Assembly (NCBI RefSeq): GCF_003696305.1
Contig: NZ_RFFK01000011.1
Coordinates: 62,001-126,000, forward strand
DNA length: 64,000 bases
Direction of reading: 5' to 3'
Source of the DNA: Pseudomonas sp. AOB-7
Lineage (GTDB): Bacteria > Pseudomonadota > Gammaproteobacteria > Pseudomonadales > Pseudomonadaceae
The position numbers and the translations under genes are program-made. Position 1 is the first letter of the stretch. The number at the start of each line of letters is the position of its first letter. Below the pieces are notes generated by a model. The model made no database searches, was not told where the DNA came from, and saw only the letters and a program-made list of their open reading frames with translations. This document shows, piece by piece, positions 8,439 through 15,978 of the stretch.

Positions 8439-9590
8439 ATGTTGACCAAACCGCTTCGCAGCTGGCTGCTCTGCGCCGGTCTGTTATTACCGAGCCTCGG
8501 CCTCGCCGCGCCCGCCACGCCCGATAGCGTGCAGGCCGCCATCGACTGGGCCCAGCAGCAGCCCGGCGCCCACCAGGACAAACCCCGCGGCGAGGCCAGA
8601 CCGCTGGTCATCGCCCACCGCGGCGCCAGTGGCTACGTACCCGAGCACACCCTGGCGGCCTACGCCCTGGCCGTGCTGCAGGGCGCCGACTATATCGAGC
8701 CGGATCTGGTGATGACCCGCGACGGCCAGCTGGTGGCGCGCCACGACAACGAGCTGGGGCTGACCACCGACGTCTCCCAGCGCCCCGAGTTCGCCAATCG
8801 CAAGCGCACCCAGACGGTCGACGGCGTCAGCCTGGAGGGCTGGTTCAGCGAGGACTTCAGCCTGGCCGAACTCAAGACCCTGCGCGCCATCGAGCGCATC
8901 CCGCAGCTGCGCCCGGGCAACACGCGCTTCGACGGCCAGTTCGAGATCCCCAGCCTGCAGGAGATCATCGACCTGGTGAAGAGCCTGCAGCTCAGCCAGC
9001 AACGGGTGATCGGCCTGTACCCGGAAACCAAGCACCCGACCCACTTCCAGCAGATCGGCCTGGCCATGGAGCAGCCGCTGGTCAAGGTGCTCAAGCGCAA
9101 CGGCTACCACAGCGCCAAGGCGCCGGTGTACATCCAGTCCTTCGAGGTGGAGAACCTCAAGACCCTGAGCCGTCTGACCCAGGTACGCCTGGTGCAACTG
9201 CTGTGGACCGAGGGCCAGCCCTATGACCAGCAGGTGCTCGGCAGCGGCCTTACCTACGCGCAGATGAGCACCCCGGCCGGGCTCAGGGCCATCGCCCGCT
9301 ACGCCGCCGGCATCGGCCCGGAGAAGAGCCAGATCATCCCGCGCGACGCCGCCGGCAAGCTCACCGCCCCCACCAATCTGGTGCGCGATGCCCATGCCGC
9401 CAAGCTCAAGGTGCACCCCTACACCTTCCGCGCCGAGAACGCCTTCCTGCCGACCGACCTGCGCAGCGGCGGCGAACCGGCCGAGCGCGGCGATATCGAA
9501 GCCGAGCTGCGCGCCTTCCTCGCCACCGGCATCGATGGCCTGTTTATCGACCAGCCGGACATCGCCGTGCGCCTGCGCCAACGCGACTGA
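8439..9590 (+). CDS. glpQ: Periplasmic glycerophosphodiester phosphodiesterase
   Basis: A 383-residue enzyme that hydrolyses glycerophosphodiesters to glycerol-3-phosphate and an alcohol. A signal peptide (residues 1-24, hydrophobic LLCAGLLLPSLGLAA) indicates periplasmic location. The catalytic signature AHRGASGYVPEHT and the downstream EPDLVMTRDG and RHD segments are typical of the GlpQ/GDPD TIM barrel. ATG 8439 follows AAGGAGG (8425-8431) by 7 bases. No glpT is adjacent. Confidence 0.92.
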   Translation: MLTKPLRSWLLCAGLLLPSLGLAAPATPDSVQAAIDWAQQQPGAHQDKPRGEARPLVIAHRGASGYVPEHTLAAYALAVLQGADYIEPDLVMTRDGQLVARHDNELGLTTDVSQRPEFANRKRTQTVDGVSLEGWFSEDFSLAELKTLRAIERIPQLRPGNTRFDGQFEIPSLQEIIDLVKSLQLSQQRVIGLYPETKHPTHFQQIGLAMEQPLVKVLKRNGYHSAKAPVYIQSFEVENLKTLSRLTQVRLVQLLWTEGQPYDQQVLGSGLTYAQMSTPAGLRAIARYAAGIGPEKSQIIPRDAAGKLTAPTNLVRDAHAAKLKVHPYTFRAENAFLPTDLRSGGEPAERGDIEAELRAFLATGIDGLFIDQPDIAVRLRQRD

Positions 9591-9694
9591 TCAATGGCTC
9601 TCTCCGCCGCGGGAGAAGGCCACGGCTGCTGCCATTCGCACCCGACCGGATCAGGGGTTATCCTCAGCCCCTGATCTGGCCGACGAGACGCCGC

Positions 9695-11089
9695 GTGACT
9701 GACGCCGCCCCGCAACCCGACACCCTGCACCGCCTCTGGCTCAGCGAGGCGATCCGCCTGCGCGAGGAACACGCCGGCGCGCTGGACGACGCCGAGGCCA
9801 ATCGCCTGGCCCGCGCCAGCGGTGGCGACCTGAGCGCGCGTATCCAGCAACGCGCCCTGCTGCTGGCGCGCCGCGACGGCCAGTGGCCGGCCCTGCTGCA
9901 CTGGCTGCAGGGCGCCCGCCTGGCCCTCTTCGCCCTCGCCGCCCTGGCCCTGCTCAGCGGTATCGGCCTGGCCCTGGCCGGCCTCGGCGACGGCAGCCGA
10001 CCGGTCAACGTGTTCTGGGCCCTGGGCAGCCTGCTCGGCCTCAACCTGCTGCTGCTACTCGGCTGGCTGCTCGGCCTGCTGCTGGCCCGCGACAGCGCCG
10101 GTGCCCTCGGTCGTCTGTGGCTGTGGCTGAGCGAAAAGCTCGCCCGCGACGCCGCCGCCGTGCAGCTGGCCCCCGCCCTGCTGCTGCTCCTGCAGCGCCA
10201 GCGCCTGAGCCGCTGGGGCCTCGGGGTGCTGGTGCACGGCCTGTGGGCCCTGGCCATGCTCGCCGCACTGGCCAGCCTGCTGCTGCTGCTCGCCACCCGC
10301 CGCTACGGTTTCGTCTGGGAAACCACCATCCTCGGCGGCGACAGCTTCATCGCCCTGACCCGGGCGCTCGGCGCCCTGCCCGCCCTGCTCGGCTTCAGCC
10401 TGCCGGACGCCGAGCTGATCCGCGCCAGCGGCGAGGCCGCCCTGCTCGACGAGACCGCGCGGCAGAGCTGGGCCGGCTGGCTGATCGGCGTGGTGCTGGT
10501 CTACGGCCTGCTGCCGCGCCTGCTGCTGATGCTGCTGTGCCTGTGGCGCTGGCAATCGGGCAAGGCGGCGCTGCGCCTGGACCTCGACCTGCCCGGCTAC
10601 GGCCTGCTGCGCCAGCGCCTGCAGCCGGACAGCGAGCGCCTCGGCGTCTGCGACCTGGCGCCGGCGGCCCTGTACCAGCCGGCAGGCGGCGCCCACGCGG
10701 ACGGCGGTAGCGGCGCCCTGCTGCTCGGCCTGGAGCTGGACGAGCGCCGCCCCTGGCCACCGGCTCAGCTGCCCAGGGGCGTGCTCGACGCCGGGGTGAT
10801 CGACAGCCGCGAGCAGCGCCGCCAGCTGCTCGACCAACTGACCCGCTACCCACCCGAGCGCCTGGCCATCGCCTGCGACCCGCGCCGCTCGCCGGACCGC
10901 GGCAGCCTGGCGCTGCTCGGCGAGCTGGCGCGCTCGGCCTCCGCCACGCGCATCTGGCTGCTGCCGCCCGCGCCCGGCGAAACCCTGGACAGCGCACGCC
11001 TGGCCGACTGGCACCAGGCGCTGGACAAATTGCAACTGGCGCACGGCGACACGGCGCCGTTGAACTGGCTGGAGAGCGGGCATGATTGA
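9695..11089 (+). CDS. DUF2868 membrane protein
   Basis: A 464-residue protein of unknown function with a GTG start. It has a hydrophilic N-terminus rich in E and R, then about four membrane helices (approx. residues 65-95, 110-135, 168-200 and 260-290). A roughly 170-residue cytoplasmic-looking C-terminal region follows. It is paired with the next gene, a GTPase with a DUF3482 tail. As I recall, the same pair is conserved side by side in pseudomonads, suggesting that the two work together at the inner membrane. No enzymatic motif was recognised. Confidence 0.78.
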   Translation: MTDAAPQPDTLHRLWLSEAIRLREEHAGALDDAEANRLARASGGDLSARIQQRALLLARRDGQWPALLHWLQGARLALFALAALALLSGIGLALAGLGDGSRPVNVFWALGSLLGLNLLLLLGWLLGLLLARDSAGALGRLWLWLSEKLARDAAAVQLAPALLLLLQRQRLSRWGLGVLVHGLWALAMLAALASLLLLLATRRYGFVWETTILGGDSFIALTRALGALPALLGFSLPDAELIRASGEAALLDETARQSWAGWLIGVVLVYGLLPRLLLMLLCLWRWQSGKAALRLDLDLPGYGLLRQRLQPDSERLGVCDLAPAALYQPAGGAHADGGSGALLLGLELDERRPWPPAQLPRGVLDAGVIDSREQRRQLLDQLTRYPPERLAIACDPRRSPDRGSLALLGELARSASATRIWLLPPAPGETLDSARLADWHQALDKLQLAHGDTAPLNWLESGHD

Positions 11090-11106
11090 AGCCCGATATA
11101 CCCGTA

Positions 11107-11169
11107 GGGTGGATGACGCTTCACCCATCCACCATTGGCGACGGTGGATGAAAAAAGCGTCATCCACCC
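11107..11169. repeat. Nested inverted repeat, GGGTGGAT family
   Basis: Outer arms GGGTGGATGACGCTT (11107-11121) and AAGCGTCATCCACCC (11155-11169) are 15-bp exact inverted copies. Inner arms CATCCACC (11126-11133) and GGTGGATG (11143-11150) form a second hairpin. It sits between the DUF2868 and GTPase genes and may separate or stabilise their transcripts. The double-hairpin layout resembles the element at 33536-33700. Confidence 0.75.
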
Positions 11170-11200
11170 CACGAAGTCTCACGACGCCGAGATCCGCACC

Positions 11201-12583
11201 ATGAGCCAGCCGCTACGACTCGCCCTGGTCGGCCACACCAACGTCGGCAAGACCTCGCTGCTGCGCACCCTGACCCGCGACGTCGGGTTCGGCGAGGTGT
11301 CGCCACGCGCCAGCACCACCCGCCATGTCGAGGGCGCGCGCCTGTCGGTCGACGGCACCGCGCTGCTGGAGCTGTACGACACCCCCGGTCTGGAAGACGC
11401 CATCTCCCTGCTCGACCATCTGGAGCGCCTCGACCGCCCCGGCGAACGCCTGGACGGCCCGGCGCGCCTGGCCCGTTTTCTCGAGGGCAGCGAGGCGCGC
11501 CAGCGCTACGAGCAGGAGGCCAAGGTACTGCGCCAGCTGCTGGCTTCCGACGCCGGGCTATACGTGATCGACGTGCGCGAGCCGGTGCTGGCCAAGTACC
11601 GTGACGAGCTGGCAGTGCTGGCCATGTGCGGCCGGCCGCTGCTGCCGGTACTGAATTTCGTCGCCAGCGGCGAACACCGCACCGCCGACTGGCGCGAGGC
11701 CCTGGCGCGTCTCGGCCTGCACGCCCTGGTGGCCTTCGACAGCGTGGCCCCGCCCGAGGACGGCGAACGCCGCCTGTACGAGAGCCTGGCCCTGCTGCTG
11801 GAACGCTCGCGCCCACAATTGCAGCGCCTGATCGAGGATCACCAGGCGCAGCGCCGGGCGCGGCACCAGGCCGGCGCGCGACTGGTCGCCGAACTGCTGC
11901 TCGACTGCGCCGCCTGCCGGCGCAGCGTCGCCGCTCAGCCAGTGCTGGAGCAGGCCGCCATTGCCGCGCTGCGCGAGACCATCCGCCAGCGCGAGCAGCG
12001 CTGCGTCGAGGCCCTGCTGCGTCTCTACGCCTTCCGCCCGAGCGATGCCCAGGCCGGCGACCTGCCGCTGCTGGACGGCCGCTGGGGCGACGACCTGTTC
12101 AATCCGGAAACCCTCAAGCAGCTCGGCATCAAGGTCGGCGGCGGCATGGCGGCGGGCGCGGCCACCGGGGTCGGCGTCGACCTGCTGGTCGGCGGTATCA
12201 CCCTGGGCGCAGCTGCCGCATTGGGCGCGGTGATCGGCGGCAGCGCGCAGACCCTGCGCAATTACGGGGAAAGGCTTAAAGGCAAATTGAAGGGCCAACG
12301 CGAGCTGACCGTGGACGATGCCGTGCTGCGCCTGCTCGCCCTGCGCCAGCAGCAACTGCTGCGCGCCCTGGACGCCCGCGGTCATGCGGCGATGGAGGCC
12401 ATCACCCTCAGTGCCCCGCAGGAAACCCTGTGGCGCCAAGGCAAGTTACCCGCGCCACTGAACCTGGCCCGCGCCCATCCCGAATGGTCGTCGCTCAACC
12501 CCGGTGCTCGCCTGGAAGAGGCCGAGCGCGCCGAACAGGTGGAGCGGCTGCGCAGTGAAATCGCCGTGCAACCGGTGGGCTAA
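11201..12583 (+). CDS. GTPase with DUF3482 C-terminal domain
   Basis: A 460-residue Era/EngA-like GTPase. P-loop GHTNVGKTS lies at residues 11-19, a switch I region at TTRHVEG and DTPG as G3. The usual NKxD G4 is not obvious; LNFVASGE occupies that area. The C-terminal half contains a long Gly/Ala-rich hydrophobic stretch around KVGGGMAAGAATG, suggestive of membrane association. ATG 11201 is chosen because the P-loop then falls at the normal position; an upstream in-frame ATG would start inside the palindrome. It probably cooperates with the DUF2868 membrane protein before it; the role is unknown. Confidence 0.8.
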   Translation: MSQPLRLALVGHTNVGKTSLLRTLTRDVGFGEVSPRASTTRHVEGARLSVDGTALLELYDTPGLEDAISLLDHLERLDRPGERLDGPARLARFLEGSEARQRYEQEAKVLRQLLASDAGLYVIDVREPVLAKYRDELAVLAMCGRPLLPVLNFVASGEHRTADWREALARLGLHALVAFDSVAPPEDGERRLYESLALLLERSRPQLQRLIEDHQAQRRARHQAGARLVAELLLDCAACRRSVAAQPVLEQAAIAALRETIRQREQRCVEALLRLYAFRPSDAQAGDLPLLDGRWGDDLFNPETLKQLGIKVGGGMAAGAATGVGVDLLVGGITLGAAAALGAVIGGSAQTLRNYGERLKGKLKGQRELTVDDAVLRLLALRQQQLLRALDARGHAAMEAITLSAPQETLWRQGKLPAPLNLARAHPEWSSLNPGARLEEAERAEQVERLRSEIAVQPVG

Positions 12584-12591
12584 AGCCCACC
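12574..12591. repeat. Short palindrome over the GTPase stop codon
   Basis: GGTGGGCT / AGCCCACC arms (12574-12581, 12584-12591) with a 2-base centre. It overlaps the TAA of the GTPase gene and is followed by CCTACG, a form of the GTAGGGTGG-type palindromes seen elsewhere here. It lies between convergent genes and may help end transcription. Confidence 0.55.
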
Positions 12592-12627
12592 CTACGCCCA
12601 CCTGCGCCGCCACAAGCTCCGTCTGCG

Positions 12628-13422
12628 TCAGACCGCCACCGGCGCCTTGATATGCGGGTGCGCTTCGTAGCCGACCAACTCGAAGTCCTCGAACTTGAAG
12701 GCCAGCAGATCCTTCACTTCGGGGTTGAGCTTCATGGTCGGCAGCGGCAGCGGCTGGCGAGTCAGCTGCAGGTCGGTCTGCTCGATATGGTTGGCGTACA
12801 GGTGGCAGTCGCCGCCGGTCCAGATGAACTCGCCCGGCTCGAGGTCGCAGACCTGCGCCACCATCAGGGTCAGCAGGGCGTAGCTGGCGATATTGAAGGG
12901 CACGCCCAGGAAGATATCGGCCGAGCGCTGGTAGAGCTGGCAGCTGAGCTTGCCGTTCGCCACGTAGAACTGGAACAGCGCGTGGCACGGCGGCAGGGCC
13001 ATCTGCTCGACCAGCGCCGGGTTCCAGGCCGAGACGATCAGCCGGCGCGAGTCCGGGTTGCTCTTGATCATCTCGATCAGCTTGGCGATCTGGTCGATCG
13101 ACTCGCCATTGGGCGCCGGCCAGCTGCGCCACTGGTAGCCGTACACCGGGCCGAGGTCGCCGTTCTCGTCGGCCCATTCGTCCCAGATGGACACGCCGTT
13201 TTCCTTGAGGTAACGGATGTTGGTGTCGCCCTGCAGGAACCACAGCAGCTCGTGGATGATCGAGCGCAGGTGGCACTTCTTGGTGGTGACCAGGGGGAAG
13301 CCTTCGGCCAGGTCGAAGCGCATCTGGTAGCCGAACACGCTGTAGGTGCCGGTGCCGGTGCGGTCTTCCTTGAAGGTGCCGTGCTCACGCACGTGGCGCA
13401 TCAGGTCGAGGTACTGTTTCAT
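12628..13422 (-). CDS. thyA: Thymidylate synthase
   Basis: A 264-residue enzyme, the exact length of E. coli ThyA, that methylates dUMP to dTMP using methylene-tetrahydrofolate. Seen motifs: DRTGTGTYSVFG near the N-terminus, the active-site segment ALPPCHALFQFY with the nucleophilic Cys, SCQLYQRSADIFLGVPFNI, and the dUMP-binding NHIEQ block. The ATG overlaps the lgt stop in an ATGA arrangement (13419-13422), so it is translationally coupled to lgt. Confidence 0.97.
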   Translation of the reverse strand: MKQYLDLMRHVREHGTFKEDRTGTGTYSVFGYQMRFDLAEGFPLVTTKKCHLRSIIHELLWFLQGDTNIRYLKENGVSIWDEWADENGDLGPVYGYQWRSWPAPNGESIDQIAKLIEMIKSNPDSRRLIVSAWNPALVEQMALPPCHALFQFYVANGKLSCQLYQRSADIFLGVPFNIASYALLTLMVAQVCDLEPGEFIWTGGDCHLYANHIEQTDLQLTRQPLPLPTMKLNPEVKDLLAFKFEDFELVGYEAHPHIKAPVAV

Positions 13423-14222
13423 CGGGCGGCTCCTTGAACAGGCTGGCGCTTGTAGGCGTAAAGAATCAGGCCGATACCGCCGAGGATCATCGGCAGGCAC
13501 AGCACCTGGCCCATGGTCAGCCAGTTCCAGGCCAGGTAGCCGAGCTGGGCGTCCGGCACACGGACGAACTCGACGATAAAGCGGAACAGCCCGTAGCAGG
13601 CGGCGAACAGGCCGGACACCGCCATGGTCGGGCGCGGCTTGCGCGAGTAGAACCAGAGGATGGCGAACAGCGCCACGCCCTCTAGGGCGAACTGGTACAG
13701 CTGCGAGGGATGCCGCGCCAGTTGCTGCGGGTCGGTGGGAAACACCATGGCCCAGGGCAGGTCGGTGGCCTTGCCCCACAGCTCGGCGTTGATGAAGTTG
13801 CCGATGCGCCCGGCGCCCAGGCCGATCGGCACCAGCGGGGCGATAAAGTCCATCAGTTCGAAGAAGCTCTTGCCGTTGCGCTTGCCGAACCACCAGGTGG
13901 CCAGCATCACCCCGAGCAGCCCGCCGTGGAACGACATGCCGCCCTCCCACACCCGCAGGATCTTCGCCGGTTCGGCGATATAGGCCGCGAAGTCGTAGAA
14001 GAACACGTAGCCCAGACGGCCGCCGAGTATCACCCCCATGGCCACCCAGAACACCAGGTCGGAGAGCTTCTCCTTGTTCCAGCCGGCGTCGAAGCGGGCC
14101 AGCCGGCGCGAGGCCAGCCACCAGGCGCCACCGATGCCAACCAGGTACATCAGACCGTACCAGTGGATTTTCAGCGGGCCCAGGGCGATGGCCACCGGGT
14201 CGATCTGCGGATAAGGCAGCAT
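13419..14222 (-). CDS. lgt: Prolipoprotein diacylglyceryl transferase
   Basis: A 267-residue inner-membrane enzyme that transfers diacylglyceryl from phosphatidylglycerol to the lipobox cysteine of prolipoproteins. It has multiple hydrophobic segments and the Lgt signature GLGAGRIGNFINAELWG. HWYGLMY near the N-terminus and the HPSQLYQ segment are also typical. ATG 14222 has AAGGAG 6 bases upstream; an in-frame TTG at 14225 is too close to that site. It is preceded by a TauE/SafE exporter gene ending 10 bp upstream and followed by thyA with a 4-bp overlap. Confidence 0.96.
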   Translation of the reverse strand: MLPYPQIDPVAIALGPLKIHWYGLMYLVGIGGAWWLASRRLARFDAGWNKEKLSDLVFWVAMGVILGGRLGYVFFYDFAAYIAEPAKILRVWEGGMSFHGGLLGVMLATWWFGKRNGKSFFELMDFIAPLVPIGLGAGRIGNFINAELWGKATDLPWAMVFPTDPQQLARHPSQLYQFALEGVALFAILWFYSRKPRPTMAVSGLFAACYGLFRFIVEFVRVPDAQLGYLAWNWLTMGQVLCLPMILGGIGLILYAYKRQPVQGAAR

Positions 14223-14232
14223 CAATCACTCC

Positions 14233-15015
14233 TTAGATCAAAAAACTCAGGCCCACGCTGAACAGCAGCAGGGCGAACAGACGCTTGAGCAGACGCGGCG
14301 ACAGGCGATGGGCCAGGCGCGCGCCGAAGCGGGCGAAAAACATGCTGGTGACGGCGATCCCGACCAGCGCCGGCAGGTAAACGAAACCGACGCTCCACGG
14401 CGGCAACTGCGGGTTGCCCCAGCCGGTGGCGACGAAACTCAGCGCGCCGGCGAGGGCGATCGGCAGACCGCAGGCCGCCGAGGTGGCCACCGCCTGCTGC
14501 ATCGGCACGCTGCGCCAGACTAGGAAGGGCACGGTCAGCGAGCCGCCGCCGATACCGAAGATCGCCGAGGCCCAGCCGATCACCCCGCCGGCCGCCGCCA
14601 ACCCCGGCTTGCCTGGGACAGCGCGGCTGGCCCTGGGTTTCAGGTCCAGGGCCATCTGCGCGGCGATGACCAGGGCGAACACGCCGATGATCTTCTGCAA
14701 CCAGCCGCCCTCGATAGCCGCCGCGGTCAGCGCGCCGAGCGCCGCGCCGAACAGGATGCCCAGGCTCAGCCAGCGAAACAGCGGCCAGCGCACCGCGCCC
14801 TGACGCTGATGCTCGAGCGCGGAATTGATCGAGGTGAAGACGATGGTGGCCAGCGAGGTGCCCACCGCCAGGTGGGTGAGAATCTCCGCCGGCATGCCCT
14901 GCGCGGCGAAGCTGAAGACCAGCACCGGCACTATGATCAACCCGCCGCCCACGCCGAACAGGCCGGCCAGCACGCCGGCGGCCGCGCCCAGCAGCAGGTA
15001 GAGCAGCAGTTCCAT
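14233..15015 (-). CDS. Sulfite exporter TauE/SafE family permease
   Basis: A 260-residue inner-membrane protein made almost entirely of hydrophobic helices (about eight). It shows the TSUP-family Gly-rich repeats GLFGVGGGLIIVP and AIFGIGGGSLTVPFL in its two halves. Members export sulfite, sulfoacetate or other organic anions; this one's substrate is unknown. The start at 15015 is preceded by a GGGGG stretch. It heads the exporter-lgt-thyA transcription unit, with only 10 bp to lgt. Confidence 0.88.
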   Translation of the reverse strand: MELLLYLLLGAAAGVLAGLFGVGGGLIIVPVLVFSFAAQGMPAEILTHLAVGTSLATIVFTSINSALEHQRQGAVRWPLFRWLSLGILFGAALGALTAAAIEGGWLQKIIGVFALVIAAQMALDLKPRASRAVPGKPGLAAAGGVIGWASAIFGIGGGSLTVPFLVWRSVPMQQAVATSAACGLPIALAGALSFVATGWGNPQLPPWSVGFVYLPALVGIAVTSMFFARFGARLAHRLSPRLLKRLFALLLFSVGLSFLI

Positions 15016-15165
15016 CGACACCCCCGAAAACAAAGCGGCATGGTAGCGGAATTGCCCCGGCAGCGGCAGGCTCCGGGCGTCGGCCACAGGGCGCCGGGGC
15101 GGATCCACTCCGCCGTTTCGGCTTCGTGCTAGCCTGCTAGGCACACTCCGTACAAGGATCGTCCC

Positions 15166-15912
15166 ATGTGCCTGATCGTTTTCGCCTGGCGTCCAGATCA
15201 CCCGCAGCCGCTGCTGTTGGCGGCCAACCGCGACGAGTTCTACGCCCGCCCCAGCTGGCCGCTGCGCGAGTGGGAAGACGCGCCGGGGCTGTTCGCCGGA
15301 CGCGACCTGCAGGCCGGCGGCACCTGGCTGGGGATGAGCGCGGACGGCCGCTTCGCCGCGCTGACCAATATCCGCGACCCCAGCCAGGAGCCCGGCCAGC
15401 GCTCGCGCGGCGAGCTGCCGGTGGCCTTCCTGCGCGGCACGCTGACGCCGCAGGCCTACCTCGCGCAGATCGCGGCCAGGGCCAGCGACTACGCCGGCTT
15501 CAACCTGTTGCTCGGCGATGCGCGCCAGCTCTGGTACTACAACAGCCGCGAGGACGACCCGCGCCCCCTGGCGGAGGGGCTCTACGGCCTGTCCAACGCC
15601 AGCCTCGACAGCCCCTGGCCCAAGCTGCAGCGGGCCAAGGCGACGCTGGAGAACTGTCTCGACGCGCCCGACAGCCAGCGTCTGCTGGCCCTGCTGGCCG
15701 ACACCACGCAACCACCCGAGCACCTGCTGCCCGACACCGGCGTCGGCCCGGCGGTCGAGCGCCTGCTGGCCACCGCCTTTATCGCCAGCGCCAACTACGG
15801 CACCCGCGCCAGCACCGCGCTGCTGCTCAACGCCGACGACAGCTGGGAGCTGGTCGAACGCAGCTTCGGTCCGCAGGGCAGGCCGCTGGGCGAGGTGGCT
15901 GTACGCAGGTAA
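15166..15912 (+). CDS. NRDE family protein (TANGO2-like)
   Basis: A 248-residue cytoplasmic protein starting MCLIVFAW with the defining AANRDE motif at about residues 24-29. That motif belongs to the NRDE/Ser-rich TANGO2 family, which retains Cys2 as a potential N-terminal nucleophile after Met removal. The biochemical role in bacteria is not settled. AAGGA lies about 8 bases before the ATG. It is transcribed alone and converges on ptsP, with a palindrome at 15937-15961 between. Confidence 0.85.
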   Translation: MCLIVFAWRPDHPQPLLLAANRDEFYARPSWPLREWEDAPGLFAGRDLQAGGTWLGMSADGRFAALTNIRDPSQEPGQRSRGELPVAFLRGTLTPQAYLAQIAARASDYAGFNLLLGDARQLWYYNSREDDPRPLAEGLYGLSNASLDSPWPKLQRAKATLENCLDAPDSQRLLALLADTTQPPEHLLPDTGVGPAVERLLATAFIASANYGTRASTALLLNADDSWELVERSFGPQGRPLGEVAVRR

Positions 15913-15936
15913 GGGGCGCCACGCGCGACCTAACGG

Positions 15937-15961
15937 GTAGCCCGGATGTCATCCGGGCTAC
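15937..15961. repeat. GTAGCCCGGAT palindrome between convergent genes
   Basis: Perfect 11-bp arms GTAGCCCGGAT / ATCCGGGCTAC with loop GTC. It lies 25 bp after the NRDE stop and 18 bp before the ptsP stop on the other strand, so it could act as a two-way terminator despite lacking a T-run. Related copies occur at 28949-28967 and, degenerate, at 38438-38456. Confidence 0.7.
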
Positions 15962-15978
15962 GAGGCAGGCACGCCGGT

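Noticed and set aside
12628..14229. Possible Lgt-ThyA fusion in one minus-strand frame
   Set aside because: The thyA frame stays open back through lgt, but lgt is in another frame and ends with an ATGA overlap; they are two coupled genes, not a fusion.
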